DNA of 64,000 bases, taken from the NCBI GenBank assembly GCA_943371005.1, contig CALRTB020000006.1, forward strand, positions 62,001-126,000, in the 5' to 3' direction. The position numbers and the translations under genes are program-made. The stretch is from MRBY01 sp943371005 (GTDB lineage: Bacteria > Cyanobacteriota > Cyanobacteriia > Cyanobacteriales > MRBY01). The stretch's first letter is position 1. Every line of letters starts with the position of its first letter. Positions 51,097-58,663 of the stretch are shown here, in pieces. Under the pieces are notes generated by a model, which saw nothing but the letters and a program-made list of their open reading frames with translations, did not search any database and was not told the origin of the DNA.

Positions 51097-52563
51097 TTAA
51101 GGAATCCACTGGGGTTGATAGCCCGGCAGCAGGGATTCCGGTGGGACAGGCTGAATTTCTGTCTCTGTCTCCAACTCCGGGAGTGCCAACAACCAGAGGC
51201 GACCCCCCTCCACCGCCAGGCCCGTGGAAGTAAACAGATCACTGGTGGGTGTTGGTTGGGTGGTGACAACCTGATCAAAAAGGAGGGCAACCCCATCGGC
51301 GGCAATACTCAAACCCACATCTCGGTAGTTCGGTAGAGCGAGGAGGGCGGTTTCTTCACCTGTGTTGAGATTCAAGGCACTGAGAAAAGGTTCCTCAACC
51401 ACTTGGCCTGAGGTTTCATTGCGATCCAGCTTGAGGCAGTACAGCAGGTCAGCAGCCCGGGGTTCAAAGCGACAGTCAATAATTGGGGTGAGGGTCCGTA
51501 AAATTTCTGTGGCTTCTCCCTCGGCGTCGATGCGGTGGAGAGAGTAAACGCCATTGGCCTGTTGGAGGGCGATTTGTTGGGTTTGGTCGGGGGAAAAAGC
51601 GAGGAGCTTGGTAAATTCTTCCCTGGCTTGGACGGCACCACCATTGCGATTTAGGGGCACAAGGGAAAGTTTGTTTTGTTGGGAAATGGCGACGACTTCG
51701 GCATTGGGGGCGAGGAGGAAGTCATCGGCAGGAATCCCTAGGGCGCGGGGTTCGGCTTGGCCTTCGATGACCCACAAACTGCGATCGCGGGGATTTTCTC
51801 GATTCGTACGCTGGATAATGATCCGTTCCCCATTGTCGGCGAGTTGAAAGGCTCCATTACGGTAATCCTGGGCGGCTAAAACAGGTTGAATGCGCCCGGC
51901 GGGTGGGGGGCTAGCGGTGGGGCCTTGGAAATTTAAGCCTGTGCTCACTGTGTAGAGTTGTTGATCGCCAATCTCAGCCTGGGCCGAGCCCCGGGGAATG
52001 GCGGCAAATAACAGGCGATCGCCTTCAGGATACACATCAAAGTTCAGAACAATGAGATCCGCTGGAGTGAGGACGCTTTTTTCCTGGCGGGTCAGGTTAT
52101 ACAAAATTAATCGCCCCCGGTTAGTGCCGTCGGTGCCAATGTAAGCAAAGGCGCGGTCTCGACTTTTCACCCGACTCAAGAAAGGCACAATACTGGGCTT
52201 CTCTTCCGCTTCTGGGGTGGGGATGGCCAGTTTGAATTGATAGTCTTGGCCATAGATGGGGCGTTCATCGAGGCTATAAAAGAAACGTTTGCCGACCCAA
52301 CTCCAGCGGCCCGCCAAGGGTGGTTCGATGGTGAAATTCTCCGTGACAAGGGCTGGGTCGAGGGCTTGGTTAAAGGACAGTTGAAACTGTTGATCCTTGA
52401 CCCCAATTTGCTGCCCCTCCCAACTAAAGGCTTGCACTTGGGTGAGGGTGCGATCGCCAAATCCCCACAGCAGTGCCACCGCTAATGTGAGGCTAAAAAG
52501 GGCAGCGAGGACGACTTGATCGAAGCGTTTGAGGCGAAAAATATTCAAAACTGAAGAAGCCAC
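51097..52563 (-). CDS. Signal-anchored Ig-like/beta-propeller protein, paralogue 2
   Basis: The 488-residue protein has the same plan as its downstream neighbour: an N-terminal span (QVVLAALFSLTLAVALLWGF), an Ig-like domain (FSWEGQQIGVKDQQFQLSFN, PPLAGRWSWVGKRFFYSL) and a propeller-like C-terminal part (RAFAYIGTDGTNRGRLILYN, YPEGDRLLFAAI). Blocks such as RAxAYxGTD, GRLILYN, VLTP(P/A)(N/D)LxVL and FDVYPEG/FQVYPEG recur in both proteins, so they arose by duplication. They are probably one operon. No known name. Confidence 0.85.
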   Translation of the reverse strand: MASSVLNIFRLKRFDQVVLAALFSLTLAVALLWGFGDRTLTQVQAFSWEGQQIGVKDQQFQLSFNQALDPALVTENFTIEPPLAGRWSWVGKRFFYSLDERPIYGQDYQFKLAIPTPEAEEKPSIVPFLSRVKSRDRAFAYIGTDGTNRGRLILYNLTRQEKSVLTPADLIVLNFDVYPEGDRLLFAAIPRGSAQAEIGDQQLYTVSTGLNFQGPTASPPPAGRIQPVLAAQDYRNGAFQLADNGERIIIQRTNRENPRDRSLWVIEGQAEPRALGIPADDFLLAPNAEVVAISQQNKLSLVPLNRNGGAVQAREEFTKLLAFSPDQTQQIALQQANGVYSLHRIDAEGEATEILRTLTPIIDCRFEPRAADLLYCLKLDRNETSGQVVEEPFLSALNLNTGEETALLALPNYRDVGLSIAADGVALLFDQVVTTQPTPTSDLFTSTGLAVEGGRLWLLALPELETETEIQPVPPESLLPGYQPQWIP

Positions 52564-52611
52564 GAAATTTTGCCACCTTGCATTTTAGCTCACCGCCCTC
52601 ATTCCCCGGTG

Positions 52612-53728
52612 CTACTCTCCGACCCAGGTGTCCTGGCGTAGGGAGGCTTCAATAAAAGCATCAAGATCCCCATCCATGACCCCATCCACATCGGTGGTTT
52701 CGTGGTTGGTGCGCAGATCCTTGACCATTTGGTAAGGGTGAAAAACATAGTTCCGGATCTGATTTCCCCAGGCGGCCTCTACCATGTCCCCCCGAATCTC
52801 AGCAATTTCCTTGGCCCGTTGCTCCTGGGCAATGATTAATAACTTTGCCTTGAGGATTGCTAGGGCTTTTTCTTTGTTTTGTAACTGTGATCGCTCTTGG
52901 GTACAGCGCACGGCCACCCCCGTCGGCAGATGGACGATCCGCACCGCCGTTTCAACTTTATTGACGTTTTGGCCGCCCTTGCCGCCCGCCCGGGAGGTGG
53001 TGATCTCCAAATCTTTTTCAGGAATCTCGACCTTGACAGCGTCGTCTCCCAAAATGGGCATTACTTCCACCCCGGCAAAGCTGGTTTGGCGTTTGCCATT
53101 GGCATTAAAAGGCGAGATCCGTACCAGGCGGTGGGTGCCTTTTTCATGTTTGAGATAACCGAAGGCATAACGCCCGCTCACTTCGAGGGTGGCTGATTTT
53201 AAGCCCGCTTCATCCCCTTCAGAAATTTCCGCCAACCGCACTTTATAGCCTTGTTTTTCGCTCCAGCGGGTGTACATCCGCAACAGCATTTCCGCCCAGT
53301 CCTGGGCATCGGTGCCCCCGGCCCCAGCATTAATCGTCAGCACCGCACCGAGGTTGTCATATTCCCCAGAGAGCATCTGTTGCAGTTCCCAGCGGTTTAG
53401 TTCTTTCTGGAGATCATCCAGGTTTTCCATTGCTTCCGTGAGGAGAGCGGGGTCTTCTGCCTCGGCCAATAATTCGGCGATCGCCGCCGCATCCTCAAAC
53501 TGACCTTGCCACTGTTGATACTGGGCAACGGTGCCCTTCAGTTCGGTTAGCTCCTGGAGAATGTCCTGGGCTCCTTGTTGATCCTCCCAAAATTCTGGCT
53601 GGGCTGCCTGTTGTTCGAGGTCAAAAATCTTCGCGTCTAAGGTTTTTAGGTCAAAGATAGTCCTGGGTTTTACCCAGGTGCGCTTGAACAGTTTCGAGGG
53701 AACGTTTTAAATCAGTTAATTCCACCAT
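52612..53728 (-). CDS. prfB: Peptide chain release factor 2, with programmed +1 frameshift
   Basis: RF2 ends translation at UGA and UAA. The gene starts at ATG 53728 with 25 codons (MVELTDLKRSLETVQAHLGK and on to DYL), meets an in-frame TGA at 53651-53653, and continues in the +1 frame (DLKTLDAKIFDLEQQ) to 52612, giving 371 residues. The catalytic GGQ is in RAGGKGGQNVNKVE, and the anticodon-like segment SPFNANGKRQTS is present. The shift site is CTT TGA C, as in E. coli. A 7-bp hairpin lies just upstream. An ORF caller misses the first part and starts inside the gene. Confidence 0.96.
53650..53678 (-). promoter_or_regulatory. prfB autoregulatory +1 frameshift site with upstream hairpin
   Basis: On the minus strand the order is CCTGGGT AAA ACCCAGG (perfect 7-bp hairpin, 53662-53678), then AC TAT CTT TGA C. 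CTT TGA C is the classic slip site where low RF2 lets the ribosome shift +1. The AGG inside the hairpin's 3' arm is in the place of the Shine-Dalgarno-like AGGGGG of E. coli prfB. Confidence 0.88.
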
Positions 53729-54087
53729 CGGTTTTTGGAAGTTCGCTTCAAACAGTTAAGTAAAAATATCGCCACGGCAAAAAATATCGGCAATCGATTA
53801 TAGCGAAATCTTTTTCCGGGAAAAAATGATCAGCTCAAATTTCCGGTGTGATTCGTTAAAATAAAACCACCCACGCAATGGAAAAGTTGTCAAGAATACT
53901 CCGAAATGATAGAGTCTGCTGAATAATTGCCACTGGGCTACGGTGCACAGTCGAGATCAACCCTCTCAACATTTTGCTATTGTACGGAACTTTCCGGTGC
54001 TGTTTCCCCTGAACCTTCACATGTCCCCGTTACCTTTAAGCTGATTTTTCCTGTTTCCACTAACGCATCGCCATTAATTTAGACAAT
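53729..54087. other. Divergent intergenic region between prfB and the PRC-barrel gene
   Basis: 359 bases, AT-rich in part, that must hold the promoters for prfB (minus) and the PRC-barrel gene (plus). No small gene or strong hairpin was recognised. Confidence 0.5.
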
Positions 54088-55032
54088 ATGAGCATTGATT
54101 CTATCCGCCTACGCAACGAATTCATTAACACCCAAGTGATCACCCGCAATCGAGGCACTCGCTTAGGGGTCGTTAAGGATGTATTAGTGGACATTGACCG
54201 TCGCGAAGTTGTTTCCTTGGGGCTACGGGATAGTATTTTCTCGGTCTCTGGAATGCCCAAGTATATGTATCTAGAGGCGATCACCAAAACTGGAGATGTC
54301 ATTCTCGTCGAGGATGAAGATGTACTGGCTGATGTGGATGTCGAAGCCTACAGTCCCCTGATCAACAGTGAAGTGATTACGGAAGCGGGCGAACCCCTGG
54401 GCCGGGTGCGTGATTTTCAGTTTGACCTAGAGAGTGGCACCGTCTCTTCGATTATCATTGCTTCCATTGGCTTGCCCCAAATCCCGGAACAGGTGATCAG
54501 CACCTACGAATTACCCATTGAAGAAGTGGTTAGCAGCGGCCCCAACCGTCTCATTGTCTTTGAAGGGGCCGAAGAGCGCCTCAGTCAAATTAGTGTGGGC
54601 TTCCTTGAACGCTTAGGTATTGGTCGTCCCCCTTGGGAACGGGAGCAGGAAGATCTCTACTATGCCCCCACTGCCCGCCCAGAGAATCAATTGGGTACTG
54701 GGGTGCCCCTCCAACAACCAATTTCCCGCCCTGTCGAAACGCGCCAACCCATTAATACCTGGGAAGACGAATGGGAAGAAGAGGCGATCGCCCCACCACC
54801 ACCCCAACGGCAACAGGCCCGCGCCATGAACTATGACGACTATGACGAAAGTAGCAACTGGGGCGACGATACCGCCTACGAATATGAAGAGCCAGCCCCT
54901 AGCTACCCTGAAGACGTAGCCGGTGATGTTTGGGACGACGACACCCGCGACGAAACTCCCTACCAACCACCGGCGGTCAACATTCCGGAGAAAAAGAAAG
55001 AATACGAATACGAAGAGGAATCTGGCTACTAA
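54088..55032 (+). CDS. PRC-barrel domain protein with acidic tail
   Basis: The 314-residue protein has two PRC-barrel domains (about 5-75, NTQVITRNRGTRLGVVKDVL, and 92-165, NSEVITEAGEPLGRVRDFQF) and a long disordered acidic, proline- and tyrosine-rich tail (about 200-314; DDYDESSNWGDDTAYEYEE). PRC barrels occur in RimM and in photosynthetic reaction-centre H subunits. No membrane span is seen. It has its own terminator. Similar two-PRC proteins occur widely in cyanobacteria without known function. Confidence 0.88.
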   Translation: MSIDSIRLRNEFINTQVITRNRGTRLGVVKDVLVDIDRREVVSLGLRDSIFSVSGMPKYMYLEAITKTGDVILVEDEDVLADVDVEAYSPLINSEVITEAGEPLGRVRDFQFDLESGTVSSIIIASIGLPQIPEQVISTYELPIEEVVSSGPNRLIVFEGAEERLSQISVGFLERLGIGRPPWEREQEDLYYAPTARPENQLGTGVPLQQPISRPVETRQPINTWEDEWEEEAIAPPPPQRQQARAMNYDDYDESSNWGDDTAYEYEEPAPSYPEDVAGDVWDDDTRDETPYQPPAVNIPEKKKEYEYEEESGY

Positions 55033-55063
55033 CACCAAACATGATTGTCCCTTTATGTAGAAG

Positions 55064-55094
55064 GCCGTAGCTTCAACCCTACGGCTACTTTTTT
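55064..55094 (+). terminator. Terminator of the PRC-barrel gene
   Basis: GCCGTAG (55064-55070) pairs with CTACGGC (55079-55085) over an eight-base loop, then TAC and six Ts. It starts 31 bases after the stop codon. Confidence 0.85.
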
Positions 55095-55266
55095 GTCTGC
55101 CGATCCTGACTGTCCGACGCCAAACAGCCATAAAATATAACTTTTACTTATGAGATTCAGAACTTAAATCAAACAATCATGGCCCCAGAGTTGTGGCGGA
55201 TCAACGTAACAGTTTGTTAAGCTGATACCAGCAAGCAATTTTATTTTCTTCACATAGGTACCCATC

Positions 55267-55404
55267 ATGGACGACAAGAAATTTGGTTTCACCGCTTCTG
55301 CTGAAAATCTCAATGGCCGCATGGCAATGATCGGTTTCGTCGCAGCGATCATTCTCGAAGTAGCAACAGGTCAAGGGGTACTCCACTTCTTCGGTCTCCT
55401 CTAA
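55267..55404 (+). CDS. hli: High-light-inducible protein (HLIP)
   Basis: A 45-residue one-span protein starting MDDKKFGFTASAENLNGRMA with the chlorophyll-binding motif ENLNGRMAMIGF and ending LHFFGLL. Such small CAB-like proteins quench energy and protect chlorophyll during photosystem assembly, in part as partners of Ycf39, which is also in this window. It is preceded by a 160-base AT-rich upstream region and followed by a strong terminator. No exact high-light element was found upstream. It is too short for usual ORF callers. Confidence 0.95.
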   Translation: MDDKKFGFTASAENLNGRMAMIGFVAAIILEVATGQGVLHFFGLL

Positions 55405-55449
55405 GTCTTTGCACTAACCTCTTCAATTTTCATTGTCAATCTCCGAGGG

Positions 55450-55482
55450 CTGGATACTACAATTAGTATTCGGCTTTTTTTT
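55450..55482 (+). terminator. Terminator of hli
   Basis: CTGGATACTA (55450-55459) pairs with TAGTATTCGG (55464-55473), ten pairs including two wobbles, over a CAAT loop. A run of eight Ts follows. Confidence 0.85.
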
Positions 55483-55494
55483 GTTTAAGGCATC

Positions 55495-55758
55495 ATGGGG
55501 CGTGTTATTTGTTTCGTCATTTTAATCGGGCTTTGTTGCTGGGCCGCACCCGCTTACGGTGAAGTATGTCGTGTCTATGGGGAACAACAAATTTGTTTGG
55601 TTTCTCTGAAGCGCAGTGCAAAATATTACTGGGAATATCGCGCGGTACTACGCATTAATGGCCAAAAAATGCCGGTACAAAAGTTTGACTGTCTCCACGA
55701 CCTCGACCTGGCAAATGGTCGACGAAAGTTTGTTTGTAGCTTGATTCCACGGCGATAA
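55495..55758 (+). CDS. Small secreted cysteine-containing protein
   Basis: The 87-residue protein has a signal peptide (MGRVICFVILIGLCCWAAPA, cleavage near AYG) and a short mature part with four cysteines (EVCRVYG, QICLVSL, FDCLHDL, FVCSLIPRR), which could form two disulfides. Basic and aromatic residues are frequent. No known domain is recognised. It begins 12 bases after the hli terminator. The signal peptide and even cysteine pattern argue it is real. Confidence 0.7.
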   Translation: MGRVICFVILIGLCCWAAPAYGEVCRVYGEQQICLVSLKRSAKYYWEYRAVLRINGQKMPVQKFDCLHDLDLANGRRKFVCSLIPRR

Positions 55759-56027
55759 TGGCAGGATTAAAATTAGCGAGAATCAGCCATTTGAGTTATT
55801 AAAATAAAATCCAACAATTACTTAAAAAAGCCAAGAAAAGCTCCCTTTAAAGAAAAAAATCAGAATAATAAATATTATTGACTGGCCTTAATCTCTTACG
55901 TTCGGTAGATGATGGCTTGCGATTGAATTGTTAGAATTAATGTGTAGATTAAAATTGAAACAGACGCTAAAACTTTAGAGAATCATCAATTTTAATCTTT
56001 GTTGCAAGAAAGCGAGGTATTTCATTT
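55759..56027. other. AT-rich intergenic region
   Basis: 269 bases with long A/T runs, upstream of the Psb34-like gene. It should contain that gene's promoter. No terminator with a clear T-run or small gene was recognised. Confidence 0.4.
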
Positions 56028-56372
56028 ATGGATAAGGATACCCAAAATATTTCTGTTCCTGAAAACCTAAAACCCGAAGATATTAGTAGTGGTGAAGAGC
56101 TTGTACCGGCAGAAGTCGCAGCAAGGAAAGCGCGGGAAGGTGAATTCACCCCAGACCCCAAACAAGAAAAGGATAAAAGCGTTGATACAACGGCTGGTTA
56201 CACAGTCAGTGAACAGGGTTTGGTCAATAACTATGCCGTAACACCTGACGTTTACGAAGAGCAAAAGTCCTCGGTGCAAAAACGACGGGATTACACAATG
56301 CTGGGGGTAGTTGCCTTAGCTGTGGGAATTCTATTAATCGGCGCGGCCATTACGGTGAATCTTTTGGCTTAA
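56028..56372 (+). CDS. Psb34-like photosystem II assembly protein with N-terminal extension
   Basis: The 114-residue protein has a hydrophilic N-terminal half and one C-terminal membrane span (YTMLGVVALAVGILLIGAAI). The segment GYTVSEQGLVNNYAVTPDVY just before the span resembles the conserved start of Psb34 (Ssl1498), a one-span protein that binds photosystem II assembly intermediates near CP47. In Psb34 as I recall it that segment is close to the N-terminus; here about 55 acidic and lysine-rich residues precede it. The link rests on motif recall, so the name is tentative. Confidence 0.7.
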   Translation: MDKDTQNISVPENLKPEDISSGEELVPAEVAARKAREGEFTPDPKQEKDKSVDTTAGYTVSEQGLVNNYAVTPDVYEEQKSSVQKRRDYTMLGVVALAVGILLIGAAITVNLLA

Positions 56373-56573
56373 GGATTTTGCCTGAAAAATTTGGGAGATG
56401 TAGAGCTGAGTTGTGGATTGACCAACTAGTTTCTACTGAATAATTTTAAGATTCACCAAGGGGAGGTAACTCCCTTATTTTTTTGTCTGGAAGTGGGGAG
56501 AGGGGGTGAAGCACTTTCCGGTACAATTTGCCTGAATGTTGTATTGAGTTTGGGACGTAAACCGTTGGCCGCC

Positions 56574-57776
56574 ATGAAAGATCGCTTGAGTTTGTGCATG
56601 ATCGTAAAGAATGAAGCGGACGCCCTGGGGGATTGTCTTAAGAGTGTGCGGGATTTCGTGGGGGAAATCGCGATTCTCGATACGGGTTCAACGGATGAAA
56701 CGGTGGCGATCGCCAAAGAATTTGGCGCGACGGTGGGCCACTTTGACTGGAATCAAGATTTTGCGGCGGCCCGGAACGAAGCCCTCAAGCTGGTAACGAA
56801 AGAATGGGTCTTAATTTTAGATGCCGATGAAACCTTAAACCCAAAAGTCATTCCGGCCATCGAAGCGGCGATCGCCAAGCCAGATACTTTGGTGGTCAAC
56901 CTACTCCGCTATGAAATTGGTGCGAGTCAATCCCCCTATTCCCTGGTGTCCCGGTTATTTCGTCGCCACCCCTCCCTCGGATTTTCGCGGCCCTACCACG
57001 CGATGATCGATGACAGCGTGCAAACTTTGTTGGCCACAGAACCCCAATGGCAGATCACAGAGTTGCCCCAGGTGGCCATTTTCCATACGGGCTATCAACG
57101 GGCGGCGATCGCCAAATTAGAGAAGAGTACCCGGGCAAAATTGGCGATGGAGACCTATTACAAAGACCATCCCAATGACCCCTATGTGTGCAGCAAATTA
57201 GGGGGCATTTACTTAGGAGAAGGTTTACCAAAACAGGCCCTCAAGATTCTCAAGCAGGGTTTGAAATATAGCGCCAACGAAAGCGCCAACCTCCGCTATG
57301 AGTTGCATTACCACCTGGGCAATGCCTTCCGCCAAAACCACGAACCCGAAAAAGCAATCAAGCATTATCAACTCGCCGGAGAGCAGCCCCTCCAAGACAA
57401 GCTCAAAATTGGGGCCTACCATAACCTAGGCGCTCTTTTGCAGACCCTCGGCAAACCCGACGCGGCGATCGCCCAACATCAGATCACCTTAAAAATCGAT
57501 CCGACCTTTGCCCCTGGTTACTACAACCTCGGTCTAGCCTACAAAGCCCTGGGCCAGGTGGGTAAAGCCATTGAGGCCTACGAAAAATCCTTAAAATTAA
57601 ATCCCCTCAATCCTTGGGCGCACCAAAATTTAGCCGCGCTCCTGTTCCGCATTGGCCAAACTGCCGAGAGCCAAAAATTCTTTAAACAGGCGATCGCCCT
57701 CCACGAAACCCAAAATCCCGCCGAAGCCAAACGCCTTAAGCAAAAACTAGCCCAACTCATGCACCAATCACCGTAA
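56574..57776 (+). CDS. Glycosyltransferase family 2 with C-terminal TPRs
   Basis: From ATG 56574 the protein has 400 residues. The first 200 are a GT-A glycosyltransferase (LSLCMIVKNEADALGDCLKS, ILDTGSTDETV, metal-binding LILDADETL). Residues 200-400 contain TPRs (LKQGLKYSANESANLRYELH, GYYNLGLAYKALGQVGKAIE). Such proteins modify surface polysaccharides or proteins; the sugar is unknown. The open frame extends to 56493 but ATG 56574 gives the expected start (MKDRLSLCMIVKNE). The tRNA-Thr follows 53 bases later. Confidence 0.9.
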   Translation: MKDRLSLCMIVKNEADALGDCLKSVRDFVGEIAILDTGSTDETVAIAKEFGATVGHFDWNQDFAAARNEALKLVTKEWVLILDADETLNPKVIPAIEAAIAKPDTLVVNLLRYEIGASQSPYSLVSRLFRRHPSLGFSRPYHAMIDDSVQTLLATEPQWQITELPQVAIFHTGYQRAAIAKLEKSTRAKLAMETYYKDHPNDPYVCSKLGGIYLGEGLPKQALKILKQGLKYSANESANLRYELHYHLGNAFRQNHEPEKAIKHYQLAGEQPLQDKLKIGAYHNLGALLQTLGKPDAAIAQHQITLKIDPTFAPGYYNLGLAYKALGQVGKAIEAYEKSLKLNPLNPWAHQNLAALLFRIGQTAESQKFFKQAIALHETQNPAEAKRLKQKLAQLMHQSP

Positions 57777-57829
57777 AATTTTCCCCAAGCGCCGCAGAAA
57801 AATGTAGTACAATAAATTCTCGCAAAAGC

Positions 57830-57903
<74 letters not shown>

Positions 57904-57928
57904 AGGTTTCACAACATTAACCATAATT

Positions 57929-58005
57929 GAGAGTGGAAGATGTGCCCAAGTAATCCTATAAAACGTTAAAACGCAAAGCATCGCAGGAGCTCCCACTCTC
58001 TTTTT
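57929..58005 (+). ncRNA. Candidate structured RNA or long-loop terminator
   Basis: GAGAGTGG (57929-57936) and CCACTCTC (57993-58000) are perfect complements, 56 bases apart, with five Ts directly after. This closes a roughly 77-base transcript end. It could be a small RNA with its own terminator or a terminator for read-through from the tRNA. No promoter was identified. Confidence 0.35.
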
Positions 58006-58110
58006 CAGGACGGTTGGGCAAGAATAGATAATTGGAACCCCGTAAGGAATGACAAGTATTTAGTGCCTGCCCACGTCAGTCACCATACATTAATTAAGAG
58101 ATATCGATAT

Positions 58111-58386
58111 TTAGGACGCCCTCAAGTACAGCTTAAGTTTTACTCCGTGATCATCACATTCTAAGAATATTTCTTGATTGGGAGATTTTTCCATTTCAGT
58201 CGCTATGATAGATATCGGACTAATTGGATTTTGCTTAAAAGAGGGGTAAATTTTGTCGAATGAATCACAAAAGTCCCCACGATTTTGTGCACATATTTTG
58301 GTAGTCCATGCTGAATTCATGCCTTGAGCACATTCTTCAACAACGTATGCAGAAGCCTTTGGCTGCTGTGTTTTTGAGTTAATCAT
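58111..58386 (-). CDS. Small hypothetical protein in the tRNA-Thr islet
   Basis: The 91-residue protein (MINSKTQQPKASAYVVEECA and on) matches no family I recognise. It has no signal or membrane span, four cysteines, and a C-terminal hydrophilic beta-like part (EIFLECDDHGVKLKLYLRAS). A weak pyrimidine-poor, AT-rich upstream region precedes it. Its place inside an integrated islet suggests it arrived by transfer. It could also be a non-coding frame. Confidence 0.5.
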   Translation of the reverse strand: MINSKTQQPKASAYVVEECAQGMNSAWTTKICAQNRGDFCDSFDKIYPSFKQNPISPISIIATEMEKSPNQEIFLECDDHGVKLKLYLRAS

Positions 58387-58578
58387 AATTTTTACGTATG
58401 TAAATATACTTTTTGTTTAAGATTGGCAATTTAATGTTGACATGGAGATCCACTTAATATCAATGGCGGAAAACTTTACCTTTGAATGTTCGGTTGAAGT
58501 CTTTTGGTTTGCGTAAACTATAAATTATTCAAAAAACAATAAATCGCCTAAAATCCCCTAGGAGCGTGCTTTTTGACG

Positions 58579-58622
58579 ATTCGTAATGCGTAGGTCGTGG
58601 GTTCAAGTCCCATTGTTGGCTT
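58579..58622 (+). repeat. Right direct repeat: detached tRNA-Thr 3' fragment (attR-like)
   Basis: An exact copy of 57860-57903. Without a 5' half and D-arm this cannot fold as a tRNA. It marks the right end of the islet. Confidence 0.9.
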
Positions 58623-58663
58623 TTAGATCAATTTCACAAAAATATTCAACATTTGTCATTCAG

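Larger units (their letters stand above)
57904..58622. mobile_element. tRNA-Thr islet, remnant of an integrated element
   Basis: 719 bases between the intact tRNA-Thr and the end of a second copy of its 3' half. The content is one small minus-strand gene (58111-58386), a possible structured RNA (57929-58005) and AT-rich sequence. There is no integrase, so it cannot move by itself. The 44-bp duplication is the classic footprint of site-specific integration at a tRNA 3' end, with intact tRNA restored on the left. Confidence 0.75.

Noticed and set aside
58579..58622. Second tRNA-Thr gene
   Set aside because: Only the 3' half is present; there is no acceptor 5' strand or D-arm.
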